From contig CAXBUH010000059.1 in NCBI GenBank assembly GCA_963978895.1, positions 89,107-153,106 of the forward strand: DNA of 64,000 bases, read 5' to 3'. The notes beneath the pieces are model-generated. The model saw only the letters and a program-made list of their open reading frames with translations, was not told the DNA's origin and did not search any database. Position 1 is the first letter of the stretch. Each line of letters starts with the position of its first letter. Of the stretch, positions 9,640 through 20,339 are shown one piece after another. Made by a program: the position numbers and the translations under genes. Origin of the DNA: Erpobdella octoculata (Eukaryota > Annelida > Clitellata > Hirudinida > Erpobdellidae).

Positions 9640-10740
9640 CCCTTCTATTTTCTCTTTCACTTTTATAGTGATTTTTAAAATTTGTTTACTAATGTTCAAA
9701 ATAAAAAACTGTCTTTCTCCACTCTACTTAACTAACTTATTTCAAATCCCTCCTAAGTCTGGTCTTTGATCTTCTTCTCTTAGTTACTAATACTAAACGC
9801 TCTTTTTCCTACTGGTCACTATCTCTGGAACTCTCTTCCTTCCAGGGGCGGCGCCAGGAATTTTGTTCTGGGGGGCTCCAAAATGTCCAAGGAGAAGTTG
9901 AATTATATATATATATATGAATATAGTTTATAGTCCTTTGCTCATTTAAAAAAAAAACTGAAATAGAACTATGTAAGAAATAAATACTGAAGTATTTACA
10001 CTAGCAGATTATAATTTAGTCCTGTTTTTCTCTAGTTTATCTAGGTTTGTTATGGCAAAGCAAAGTTCAAATAAAAATGGAAAAATATTTGTTGGTACTA
10101 CTAGTTTTTTCAAAAATTAAAATGTATTCAACTAACACGAAGTAAGAGTTCAGAAAACAAACGAAGCTAATAAAATTATTATTCAATAATATTCATAAAG
10201 TACTTAACTGTAAAAAAAACAGTGAACTATCATCAAAAAAGATTGAATCATCATCATCAAACTATACAGAATGGTTAAGAATAACTACCATAATATAGTT
10301 AAACTCCATGCAGCAAAAATATAGTTAGAAAAGGAAAGCCCGCCGCAGGCGAAAAATTTTTTGAACTATTTTTAGTCTGCAGTATTTTTTGGTATCTTTA
10401 ATAATTTAGTAATGAAAGAAAAGAAAGACTGCAAATTGAAGATAGTCAAACTCAGTCTCAAACCAGTTAAAAATACAGTGATTAATCCAATGAGATTCAA
10501 GTAGCCCCCCCCCCAGTAAAAAAAGTCTTTGGATTTGCAAAAATCCCACGGGTAACACCTGTCGGAGCTGGGGGGTCCGGACCCCCCCGCCCAGCGCCGC
10601 GCCTGCTTCCTTCTGCTCTTACTAACTCTACCTCGCCTTCTGTCTTCCGTCGTAGACTTAAGACACATCTATTTTATAAGTTCATGTCTGAGCGCTATTG
10701 AACGCTGCGGAAATAGCGCTATAGAAATGATTGATTCACT
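9640..10740 (+). mobile_element. CR1/L2-like LINE 3' end, split by a hAT MITE
   Basis: Positions 9640-9842 and 10606-10740 together match the LINE tail at about 46105-46475. Shared parts include GATTTTTAAAATTTG, TCTACTTAACTAACTTA, CTCTGGAACTCTCTTCCT, AAGTTCATGTC, ATAGCGCTATAGAAAT and a TGATTGATT tail. In the 46-kb copy the sequence encodes the usual LINE C-terminus (SGPFLWNSLP...FRRGLKTYLF). The MITE at 9843-10605 interrupts this copy. It is non-functional. Confidence 0.8.
9843..10605. mobile_element. Non-autonomous hAT element (MITE) with 8-bp TSD
   Basis: The left end reads CAGGGGCGGCGCCAGG and the right end, reverse-complemented, CAGGCGCGGCGCTGGG. The flanks are identical 8-bp direct repeats CTTCCTTC at 9835-9842 and 10606-10613. 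An 8-bp target duplication with CAG...CTG ends is diagnostic of hAT transposons. The interior (763 bp in all) has no transposase. It contains a (TA)n run and poly-C tracts that mark the subterminal zones. Confidence 0.92.
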
Positions 10741-11000
10741 CAGGGACGTAAATTGGGGGCAGAGGGAACATTTCCCCCCCTAATTTTCAAAAATTGAAAA
10801 TTTTTTACGTAAGAGTTTAATATATATTTTTTAATTTTAACTTAACTTAACCTAGTGATGATTCAATGTGTATAAAATCCTTCTATGGCCGTATGCATGT
10901 CGCCCGAGTAGCGCTACTCTGGGAGTAAAAACACTAAAAACGTCTTACTCCGAGTACCGAAAAATTGGTATGCATGACGCATGAGCAGCACACCTGGGAG
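10738..11000. mobile_element. hAT-like terminus fragment (CAGGGACGTAAATTGGGGG)
   Basis: A CAGGGACGTAAATT end followed by G-rich and C-rich tracts lies directly after the LINE tail. The same terminus appears in reverse orientation near 23853-23862 (AATTTACGTCCCTG). I could not locate a matching right end here, so the extent is approximate. Confidence 0.5.
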
Positions 11001-11239
11001 CAGTACGCTAGCTTAACTTTACTCCCAGCAGCTAGCAGGTATAAGGCTGGAGTAGGGTAGAAAATTAACTAACGTAGTCAGATTGTTAGTTGGTTTAAGT
11101 ACGTCGGTCCTCAATCATACAAATTAAAAGTTTATCTATATTGGTAATATGCATTGCTACACCATTCATCCGACCGTAATAAAATTTTCCCACAACCTTG
11201 CGGTCAATAGAGGAAGGTTTTTGTGAAAAAAATTTAAAT

Positions 11240-11420
11240 CGGTCACACAAAAATGAGCGGACGGGAAAGCAAGCGGGGAAAAGCGACCGAGAGCCAACGA
11301 GCGAGCGGGAAAGCGACCAGGAAGAGAGCAAGCTATAATGGGAGAGCAAGTGGGGAAAGCAACTTGGAGCGCAAGCGGGGAAAGAAACGGGAGCGAGAGA
11401 AACCTCTACAAGCCCCGCTA
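11240..11420. repeat. Purine-rich degenerate repeat (AGCGGGAAAGCGACC)
   Basis: Imperfect GAGCGGGAAAGCGA and GCAAGCGGGGAAAG units repeat. The composition resembles the minisatellite at 54008-54125 on the opposite strand. No gene is apparent. Confidence 0.55.
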
Positions 11421-12590
11421 GTACTGCAATAAATAAAACAAGTTATAGATAGCACAACCCCAAGGCATGAAGCTTTTTGCACGTTAGTTGGGAGAACCAG
11501 CAGTGCAGCTAACTTCCAGCCAGATCACCCGCTCAACGCAGCGCATGGTCTCTAAATAATTTTATTAATTTAATATGAAGGCCAACAATTGTAGTTAATA
11601 TCAACAGTCAACGTGCATTAAACATTTATATAGCAAGAGCTGTCACAAAAACCATAAAATAATGAAGAAATTGTTCAACGTAGACAATGGTTGTAGGGGC
11701 CATCATACATCTTTGTTGGAAAGAAGTCCTTCGGTTGAAGCCAAGTAGATAGATGAAACGCCTTTGAAACTTAGAGCAGATAGACCAGGTACTCAATGGA
11801 GGAACTGATTATACTAGACTGGAATGTATGATCAGAGACACCTGATTGTAAATCATAACAGAATAATTAAAAGTGTTGGATTGTAACAGAATTGAACAAT
11901 TTTTAAATAAAAATAACAGCACATTAAAATTTTAACAAAAACATTAACATGTTACTCTGTTAAAATAACAGTGACAGAATTTGCAAAATTTTTATTTTTT
12001 TTATTTGAAAGCAAAAAAACATGTTTATTTCAAGCAAAATAAAACATAATAACCTCCTCTATAAGCACAAGAAGTCATATGAGATAGTTTTCCATAAACC
12101 AAGGGGTCGAAATTGGATGGAAGTACTGGATTGATGTAACACAGGTCACCTCATTAAGGATATCTGGAGTAACATTAACAAGTAACTTTTACATGACAGA
12201 TCACATTGCTGGCACTGACATCATTACCTGAATGTTTCTATTTCCAAATAGCATGGAGTAGACTGCTTATAAACAATATTTAAAGCTATAGTAATTTACA
12301 CCAGGTTGGGATCTCGCTTGGTCACATTAAGAGAGGTAAATGGAACCTTTCTTGAACCTGAGATCGTCATCAGTGTAATAATGATTAATTGTAAACATGC
12401 TATTTATTGCTGTAGTCTGAGGCAATCCAAGATATCAATAAAAGTTAATTGGTTGTTTGTTGGTGTTAGAAACTTGCAATTGACTCATTTCTGACGTAAT
12501 TCTATCCAACTGCAGTTCAAAGCGTGTGGTTCCGAGCATGAGCAAGGCATTCATCAGACAATTGTGATCTGTAGTAGGATTTTGTGTATT
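11421..12590. other. Unassigned AT-rich sequence
   Basis: No convincing ORF, RNA gene or transposon terminus was recognised here. The right part (about 12500 onward) probably belongs to the minus-strand hAT element, because TTTGAAAATGTCTTCTCACA at 12594 is a recurring hAT-associated sequence, also near 60515. Confidence 0.4.
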
Positions 12591-12591
12591 T

Positions 12592-13160
12592 CATCTTTGA
12601 AAATGTCTTCTCACACAAATACATAGTGACAAAAAGCTGAAATTAACTCACGAGCCAATTTTCGTAAGTGAACATATTGGTGAGATGGAAGACAAAATTG
12701 GATCAAATTTCCTTCATTGAATTTGTCTTTCAGAATGTCATTGGAATGCAAATAAATAATTTCCATTTGTAAGTCAGGAGGCAAGTCTTTGACAGAGTCG
12801 AAAAGATTTTTGAAGGTTCTTATTTTCAAAGAACATGCATCGAGATCAGAGAAACGTTCCTGAAACTGTTGTTTCAAATCAGAAGTGATATCTTGAGCAT
12901 AGCTTGGAAATGGAGTAGCAGCTTCCTGACTATATTTGTCACAGCGTGAAAAGTGAGCAAAGCAGCCTCTTGCTAATTGAGTATCAAATAATGGTAACTT
13001 TTGACGAAAAGCTTTCACATTGGAATACAAATCACAGATAAGTGAAATCTCACCCTGTATTCGCAGATTAAAATCATTGATGTGCATGGTTAAATCTGCT
13101 GAAAAAGCTAATTTCCAGAAAAGCTCTGCGGGCCTGATTCGGCCCGTACTTTGGAGACCC
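12592..13160 (-). pseudogene. hAT transposase fragment (EPM2AIP1/FAM200-like), with 5' terminus
   Basis: The minus-strand ORF 13186-12611 reads FWKLAFSADLTMHINDFNLR, then NVKAFRQKLPLFDTQLARG and DLPPDLQMEIIYLHSNDILK. These are typical of the hAT transposase family domesticated as EPM2AIP1, FAM200 and GTF2IRD2. The terminus at about 13140-13160 reads, on the minus strand, CAGCAGGGGTCTCCAAAG, a Charlie-like hAT end. Only the central region is present: the N-terminal zinc finger and the C-terminal dimerisation end are lost, and the family catalytic Asp/Glu set cannot be confirmed. Confidence 0.8.
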
Positions 13161-13172
13161 CTGCTGTAGACT

Positions 13173-13620
13173 TTCATGACTATCAATCACAAACCTAGCA
13201 TTCGCAAACTCCAGCAGCTCGCCGACATTCTGTCCGCCGAAATCGGCAAATCTGGTCTAGTATTAAATTCTCTTAAGTGTGCTACTCAAAGAATCGCGAT
13301 TAACGGAAAAAAGAAAACGTGGTTCTGCAACCCCTCTAACATCCTGAAGGTCGGAGGTCAAGTCATACCTGCCTTGTCTATAACATCACCATATAAATAC
13401 CTGGGTGTTCTAACTGGCTCCAGAAGATATAAAAAAAAAATGCTCAAGGAGTCGAATGTCATGCTTGGCGAGATCAAAAAGGCTCTGCCTCACCCACAGC
13501 TGTCATCTGTCAATTTTTTTTTGACTTTTACAATGTCATGGTTTTTTTTTACTTTAGGCCACCCTCGCTCCCGTAGTTGCTGGCCCGAATGAACTGAACA
13601 TCATGCTGCAAAAAAATCAC
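13173..13620 (+). pseudogene. R2/NeSL-like LINE reverse transcriptase fragment
   Basis: The frame from 13176 reads KPSIRKLQQLADILSAEIGK, SGLVLNSLKC and SPYKYLGVLTG, which is the post-catalytic palm/thumb region of R2/NeSL-type reverse transcriptases. A related piece lies at 22786-23361. The catalytic DD motif is upstream and absent, having been removed where the hAT element joins. A T-rich interruption near 13515-13550 breaks the frame. Confidence 0.65.
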
Positions 13621-13689
13621 CAACCATTGGCTGGAACACGAGTTGAAGAGATTCTTGACTCTACATAGAGACGATGGTTCTATCGGCTT

Positions 13690-14100
13690 TGGGTGTGTAC
13701 TCAGGAAAAATGTGCTGACTACCAACTCAAGCAACCTTCAGCTCCACGTTCGAGAAAGCCGCCCAAGAAGCTTCAGCACACTGACACGCCGGCAGAGCCT
13801 CATGAATTCACTCCTGAGGATCATTTAAAAAAAATTTTACTTCGAAGCCATCGACTTGGTGGTCTCTGAATTAGAGTGCCACTTTGATCAAAGTGGATAC
13901 AGTAGAGTGGCGATCTTGGAAGAACTACTTTTAAACTCACTAGTTTCAGAAGAAGCTGAGATTTCACTAGGCCACCCTGATTGTGAAGTGTGCCTTAAAG
14001 TGTATACAGAATTTGACAGACGCCATCAAGCAGCTATGAATGGTAAGCGGAATAGAAGCTCTTCACAACTGCCGGAGTTCACAGAGCGTTGCTTCTGAAT
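13690..14100 (+). pseudogene. hAT transposase fragment (ZMYM1/DUF4371-like)
   Basis: The sequence reads EFTPEDHLKK, then after a frameshift YFEAIDLVVSELECHFDQSG and LEELLLNSL. This matches the segment before the dimerisation domain of DUF4371/ZMYM1-type hAT transposases (pattern F..ID..I..L..RF...G......LE.LLL). At least one frameshift near 13830 breaks it, so it is inactive. Confidence 0.65.
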
Positions 14101-15577
14101 TTTTTTATTCCACGAATCATTTCATCAAGACTCGGTAGATTAAAAGAAACAAAGATGGAAAAGACGCATTTCTTTATAACTTCTGTAGAGAAGAGAGTCT
14201 GCTCGACAAGCACATTACGAATATGAAGCAGGCAAGTAGCAAATATCCATACTGTCCTTTCGAAAGAACTCTACCAGGACCACTGTACTTAACGGTTGAT
14301 GGAACTGGACTTCAACATCACCTAGATGTACCCTTCAATAACTTTCTCCCAACACAGAACCTATCAGCAGCTAAGCACATTAAATGCCATCAAGTCAAAG
14401 CTTCATGTCTCTACAACAAGCTCAGGGCTAGTAGAGGTAAAGCGAACACTGACATCAAAGATTCGACCTATGATCGTTCAAGTATGTCCTAAAATGGCAT
14501 CAAGTAGAAACACAAGGCATAACCTGATGGTGACCCGAATAAAAATACACTGGAATCAAAAGGGTTCACAACGACGACGGAACCAAAAATCCTGTCGTCC
14601 AAAGGCATAAAAAATACCAGATATAATTGCGTGGAGCAAAGACATTGCTATATGTATCAACATTACAATTGTATCTGACATTGCAGATTTGGATCTCGAG
14701 CATCAGGCCAAAATAAAAAATACCAGATTCCTGAAGTAACCCGGTGGATTCACAAGCACAATGCCCTGAATATGCCTAATATACCAATCTCGTATACAGC
14801 AGCGGTATGGAACTGGCGTGGTGCAAGTCCAATAACTTCAATATTTGATCTTAGAAAGTGTAAACATCAAAACAACCACTTTGGATTTTAGTGTTAAAAA
14901 GTTTTCTACTTTATTACATTCTGACTATTTTAGAAAGCAGTTTACAAGGTTTATTTGACAATTTGTCTCTTATTCCCAGATCAAATTCTGAAAAGTTTAA
15001 TAAATTTGAATGTTTGTCCAAAAAATGAAGTGGACAATGTTTCGTTATCTATCAATTCAAATTTTAAAAGCTCAATACCAAGCCAAGAGCATGTCTTTTC
15101 TTGGTCCAAAGCTTAAAAATGATTTCTACATATTATTTATCATCTTAACCATGCGTAAACAGGCTTTAGCAGCAAAGAATCAACTGCAATCCAATGACCA
15201 AAATAATCTTCAGAAGGACACTTTCAAATATTTTCTTTTCATTGAAATAAATAGGCCAAAAGACTAAAAAAATGTCTGGTTTCTTGGCTTAAGAATAAGA
15301 GAAACTCAGCATTAGACAAAATCATTCATACGGCTGGTGGACCAAATGTTCAGAAAGAAAGTCTTAATAACAATTGCAGTCCAAATCCTTTAACACAAAA
15401 ATTTATAAGAAGACAAAGTGACGTGAATTTGTAATTTGAAAGTGAATATATGTCATTGATTCTGCAAAGCTCTGCGGTTTAAACTAAATGGGAATGTATA
15501 TTTAATAGAGCTTGTCTTCAAGATAATATAGTGCCTAGACACCTTAAAAACAAGATACATATATATATATATATGTA

Positions 15578-15620
<43 letters not shown>

Positions 15621-15849
15621 CTATTTCCTCATGTTGACTTCACAAGAAATTAATAGAAAAGCTATATCCACTCTGCATCGCTAACTACGAGCCAGTCCCA
15701 AGCCTGGATAAAGAAGGAGGAACAGTTAAAAGGATCAAACTTTGATCCATGACAGGAAGTACTTAGGTCAGAGGAAATTAAGCCAAAATCTTATTATAAT
15801 AATTAAAATAGTTATTTAAACAAATTACAACAGAGTATCAAAAGAAATC
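14101..15849. other. Unassigned region with short ORFs and a TA microsatellite
   Basis: Short ORFs at 14223-14492 and 14326-14610 overlap in different frames, and neither shows a recognisable domain. They are probably decayed LINE sequence. A (TA)n microsatellite with TATG interruptions lies at about 15558-15618. I saw nothing else. Confidence 0.4.
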
Positions 15850-16258
15850 CTTGTTACAGTTATATAAACTTCGAGAAGACACAGATGAGGCCAAAAAGGT
15901 GCTTGAAGGCCTGTAATTTGAAACCATAAACTGGGTAAGTTTCTGCATTATGTGGGCTGAAAGAAACCCAGCCATGTATTGGTTAGAAATCTCGAAAAAC
16001 CTCTCCACAGTGAGTCACTGTCCAACACATTTTTAGCTTTTGAGAATATCTTGTCATCCTTAATAGCAACAAATGAAAATGGCTTTTCCAAAATTTGTTC
16101 ATTTCGAAGTAGAAAAATCAACCAAAAACAGCATTAATAAACTGAATAGGATGCTGTTGAATGGCCAGAAAGTTTATGTGGGTCCTTTTTGTTCAAGGTT
16201 GAAAAACTCGCACAACTTAAAACACAGCCCTTTTAAAATCTCTATAAACAAAATTTAG
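15850..16258 (+). pseudogene. Degraded poly(A)-binding protein RRM1-RRM2 fragment
   Basis: Pieces read EDTDEAKKVLEGL, FETINWVSFCIMWAERNPA, VHFEVEKSTKNSINKLNRML and NGQKVYVGPF. These align with the better-preserved copy at 18985-19700 (for example MWAERNPATRRFGPGNVFVR). Stops and deletions have removed the middle of RRM2. It is an intronless, decayed retrocopy or a segmental copy of the neighbouring one. Confidence 0.75.
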
Positions 16259-16320
16259 GAAAAAATCATTAAAGCAGACATTTTTTTATATTTTTACTTG
16301 TGGATTTCTTCATACTTTTC

Positions 16321-17310
16321 ATCCTGAATCAAGATGGATTCCAAGTTATTGCCAATTCCTGGAGGATTGATGGATTTCCCTAATGAGTAATCCCATAAAT
16401 AATAACTTTCTGATTTTCAAGATGTTACTGGATGAAAAATACAACAATCAAATATCATTTGAATCCAAATTCGATTTTAGCGCTCTTCAAGAGTCAGCAA
16501 GTAAATTTACAGATACAAAATTTGGATTAATCATTGATTTGACAAACACGAATAGATTCTATAAGAAAAAATGTTATAAAAAATCAGAATGCCGATATAT
16601 GTCAAATTAAGCTGCAAAGGCTTCGGCGAGACTCCGTTGGAAGAGTCTGTTAAGAAGTTTGTTCAAACCGTGCAATTGTTTCTTCAAAGTAATCCCTAGC
16701 ATCTGGTCGGCACTCAATAGATCGGGATTCATGGTTATAAGCTATCTGTGCTCTGTCAAAGGGTTGAACTTAGAATTCGCTGTTAAAACATTTTTCAAAG
16801 CTAGAGCACCAGGAGTTTACAAAAAAGACTATCTGGACGAGCTTGTAAAGCACTACGGTGGTGGGCATCAAATAACTATTGCGATCGCTCCACTTACTAA
16901 ATGACACAACAAGGCAGAGGATAGTGTTAATCGTAAAAATTATCCAAAAATTAAATTTATTCTCTTCATGGACGGTCTCATTGCTGGCGTTGATACAGTC
17001 AAAGACGTAGGGCTGATCGCTGAACTTCAATCTCAAGTTTCCAAGATGTGTCAGAGAACCGATAAAAAGTTTCCCGGATCGCAGCCTGCCGGACCGGACA
17101 TTAACAACATTCAGGCGCTTGCTGACAAAAAATATCTAGTCAGCTGGAAGACTGACGGGCAAAGGTACATGATGCTCATTAAAGCAAACAGTGAGGTTTA
17201 CATGTTCGACAGAGACTACGCACCATATCGGCTGGTAATCAGGGCCTTGTATGAAGTGCTACAAAGTATCCAACCTCCGGCACCACTGCCACGTCGATTC
17301 CCTGTCTGAA
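16321..17310 (+). pseudogene. RNGTT: Intronless mRNA-capping enzyme pseudogene (triphosphatase + guanylyltransferase start)
   Basis: Successive frames encode the metazoan bifunctional capping enzyme: FGLIIDLTNTNRFY (16383-16610), YVKLSCKGFGETPLEESVKK (about 16592-16668), LNRSGFMV...FKARAPGVYKKDYLDELVKH (16659-16904), then KFPGSQPAGP and KYLVSWKTDGQRYMMLI with MFDRDYAP (16968-17240). The KTDG lysine motif of the guanylyltransferase is intact. The phosphatase P-loop (normally HC-x5-R) is damaged: the Cys is absent and a frame break falls exactly there. The remaining guanylyltransferase and OB domain are missing after about 17240. Contiguous order without introns suggests a processed pseudogene. 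Confidence 0.87.
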
Positions 17311-18055
17311 CTATCCTTCATTAATATTGATGTCTTGACATCAAATTTTAGTTTAAATTTTTCTGGAGAATTCACAGCTAAAAAGAAGTGGCTCTGTGAA
17401 GAAAATTTTTCAAATTTACAGTTTATGTTTATAGATTAAATAGTACATATTTTATTTCAGGTATATGACAAATCACAGTCTGTCTACAGAGGTTCGAACC
17501 TGATAATAGGCAGTCCCCTGTTCACACAAGACATGACAAACGTGCTCAATGCAGATCCAAATAATCTGATGAACAACATAATGGTATGCTTTTGCCATCT
17601 AGAAATGGCTGCACGTCGTGAGGGTTATGATGATACTCACCTACAGTGGTGCCAGGAAATTTTGGCACTACTTCATGTACAAGGAGTACCACCTGAGACA
17701 AGTTTCTTGATATGGTTTGTACATATTTTATTTCAGGTATATAACAAATCAGAGTCTGTTTACAGAGGTTCTAACATGATTCTATGGTTTGTTCAATATA
17801 TCTTTTGTATTAACTTAGCCATTGTATACTTGCAGATACAAATATTTTGGAAGTCAAAATTTACCTACTTCCTGTTAACCGATCTATCTGAAATTTTTTG
17901 TATATATTTGTGAACAAGCCAATATAAAAACAAAGTTTTGTGCATTTGTTAAAATTTTAGAAAATGGTAATCAGGGCCTTGTACGAATTGATAAAGAGTA
18001 TCCAACCTCCGGCACCACTGCCACGTCGATTTCCTGTCAGATTAATTCTGGATTA
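17241..18055 (+). repeat. Duplicated exon-like segments of unknown origin
   Basis: Two sequences occur twice here. IRALYE...SIQPPAPLPRRFP is at 17241-17310 and 17966-18045. TATTTTATTTCAGGTATAT followed by (S/E)SVYRGSN is at about 17448-17500 and 17724-17780. The first copy of the latter runs on as an ORF (TQDMTNVLNADPNNLMNNIM ... HLQWCQEILALLHVQGVPPE) after a plausible TTTCAG acceptor. I do not recognise the protein. Confidence 0.55.
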
Positions 18056-18119
18056 GTTTTTTTTCTAAAAAGAAGTATTTAGAAGTTTAAAAATTTGGTA
18101 AAGTTGTATTTTATATGGT

Positions 18120-18984
18120 GGAGTTTTGCTTTGTTGTTGTGACTATAATATAACTGGATTTTATAATTTAAAAGCCTCAAAGTCTGTAGACTGTAACAAG
18201 AATATGAGTGACCATCGTTTTATGATTTTGTCTTTAAAATACATCTTCCTAGATTTTATTATTGATAATTTCAAGGATATTCTACTTGAAAATGACCAAG
18301 GAGAGAATAACTTTCCTTACAAAATTAAAGACAACCTAAGGCTGACACCGAAAATATACCGAGAAATACTTTTGCATTGTGGTAAAGTTGGGCATAAACT
18401 GTAATATATTTGTCTGCTGTTTTTTCTTACGGAAGTTGGCATTTACAACCATAACGACTTAGTTGTAAATTATTTTCAAGAACAGCCTTTTATTATTCAA
18501 GCATTAGATAAAGTTCTAAGTGAAAAAACTTTACAAGAATATCTATTATTGTCGTGAAGAACTTGATTTGGGTGTTTCTTGCATGTTTATGAAATATCAT
18601 AATCGGAATAAAAAACTCCCCAAAATTGGACATGCCCGAATTTAAAAAAAACTTGTTTGGACATGTGTCATTTACTGCCAAATACTTTACAGTGATTATA
18701 ATGTTCTAGATGACCTTACAAAATGGCTTCAAAGAGTTTGGTAATCTTAATTGTAAATTACCTTTGGGAATGATCCAACATGTTAAGAAGTTTTAGTAAA
18801 CTTGAAAAGTTGGTTCTAGTCAATTTAGAGACTAATTTAAGGCGTGGACTATTGTTCGAGGTTATAAAAACATTCCAAAACTTAAATGGTTAGACTTAAG
18901 TGATACATTTTGTACATTTATAAGCAACATGAATCTGGAAAATGTACACTTGTTGATTTATTGCCTTCATTAGAACATTTGAAC
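18120..18984 (+). pseudogene. Decayed leucine-rich-repeat-like coding remnant
   Basis: Fragments in several frames include KDNLRLTPKIYREILLHCGK, VVNYFQEQPFIIQALDKVLS and LEKLVLVNLETNLRR...FQNLKWLDLSDT. The last has the spacing of leucine-rich repeats. Multiple stops break it. It could derive from an F-box/LRR or ZYG11-like gene, but the assignment is weak. Confidence 0.35.
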
Positions 18985-20310
18985 ATCCACATGCCACTGA
19001 AAGCACACCCTTCAGTAAATTCGTAGAGTTTGGTGAAGCTACCAGTGTTCGCCTGTGCAAAGACGTTCAAATGCTAGCGAGTCTCTGTTACGGTTACATA
19101 AACTTTAAGGAGACAGCTGATGCCGAAAAGGCGCTTGAAGGCCTGAAATTTGAAACCATAAACGGGATGAGTTTCAGAGTTATGTGGGCTGAAAGAAACC
19201 CAGCCACTCGCAGGTTTGGCCCTGGTAATGTTTTCGTTAGAAATCTCGAAAAGTCGATTGACAGTGAGATGTTGTACAACGCATTTCTAGCTTTTGGGAG
19301 CATTCTATCATGCAAAGTAGCAACAAACGCAGATGGCACTTCCAGGGGTTACGGTTTTGTTCATTTCGAATTGGAAGAATCGGCCAAAAACTGCATGAAT
19401 AAGCTCAATGGGATGCTGGTGGCAGAGCGGTAGAGCGTTCGCCTGTCGATCCTTAGGTCGGCAGTTCAAGCCTCACCGGCGTCACCAGCGTAACTCCCTT
19501 AAGCAAGGACTTCACTCGCATTGCTAAAGGGGTAGGCGCCTATAAATGGCTGCTCTGCAAAGAACCCTTCAGTGGCCTTGAAGTCCTTTAGGATTTACGC
19601 CACTCTAAATATTGTCAAACATTATGATGAATAACCAAAAGGTCTACGTATGTCCTTTTATGTCCAAAGTTGAAAGACTCGCACAACTTAAAGCACAGCC
19701 GTTTACAAATCTTTATGTGAGAAACTTTGAAAAATCATTGAACGATGAACAACTTGCAGAATTGTTTAACAGCTTCGGGACAATTAAAAGTTCTAAAATT
19801 ATGCGTGATAAAAAAGGTAACAGCAGAGGATTTGGCTTTTTCAACTTTGCTGATCCTTCGTGTGCTTTGGAGGCTCTTAATGAAATGAACGAGAAAATCA
19901 TGACTGACAACCAATTGCTGTACGTAGCTAGAGCTCAGAAAAAAACAGAAAGAGATACTGAACTGGCTATTACACATACCATGAGACTTACTACAAGGGA
20001 TAGTAATAATGAAAATGGTGAAGCAAATGAAGCAAGACCAGACTACCCTGGTGTCAACCTTTATCTTAAATTTTTCCCAGTTGAAGTTGACGACAAAATG
20101 CTGAGAGAAGAATTTGAGAAATATGGAACTGTTTTAAGTGTTAAAGTCATGCGTCTCGCCAACGGTGTTTCCAGAGAGTTTGGGTTTGTGTCCACGAGCA
20201 CTCAGCAGGAAGCCGATGAAGCTTTGGCAACAATGAATAACAAGATTTGCCCAGAAAGAACGATTTTTGTAGCTCTCGCCCAAAAAAAGAGGAACATTCT
20301 GCCATGTTGA
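18985..20310 (+). pseudogene. PABPC-like: Intronless poly(A)-binding protein copy (RRM1-RRM4) split by a SINE
   Basis: The open frame from 18985 reads SVRLCKDVQMLASLCYGYIN, MWAERNPATRRFGPGNVFVR (RRM2 RNP2), RGYGFVHFE (RNP1) and NKLNGML. A SINE interrupts at about 19420-19617. It resumes NNQKVYVCPF (19621), NLYVRNF and RGFGFFNF (RRM3), ARPDYPGVNLYLKFF and REFGFV (RRM4), then VALAQKKRNILPC and a stop. Cytoplasmic PABP binds mRNA poly(A) tails with these four RRMs. The N-terminus and the C-terminal MLLE domain are missing. Except for the SINE the frame is remarkably open, suggesting a young retrocopy or a former functional retrogene. Confidence 0.88.
19420..19617 (+). mobile_element. tRNA-derived SINE inserted in PABP copy
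   Basis: The head has RNA polymerase III promoter boxes: an A box TGGCAGAGCGG at about 19421 and a B box AGTTCAAGCC at about 19462. Paired GGTG/CACC ends give a tRNA-like first 70 bp. A unique body follows (CTTAAGCAAGGACTTCACTC ... GGCTGCTCTGCAAAG). It interrupts the PABP frame between the NKLNGML and NNQKVYV motifs. A possible short target duplication (ATGCTG/ATGATG) is imperfect. This is not a functional tRNA gene. Confidence 0.75.
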
Positions 20311-20339
20311 AAGCTAAGTACACATACCAACAAGTTGTC

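Noticed and set aside
10372..10668. Minus-strand ORF across the MITE right end
   Set aside because: It spans the hAT terminus and target duplication, so it cannot be an original gene.
19420..19495. A functional tRNA gene
   Set aside because: The anticodon and T arms do not fold into a proper cloverleaf, and the unit continues into a SINE body inside a PABP frame.
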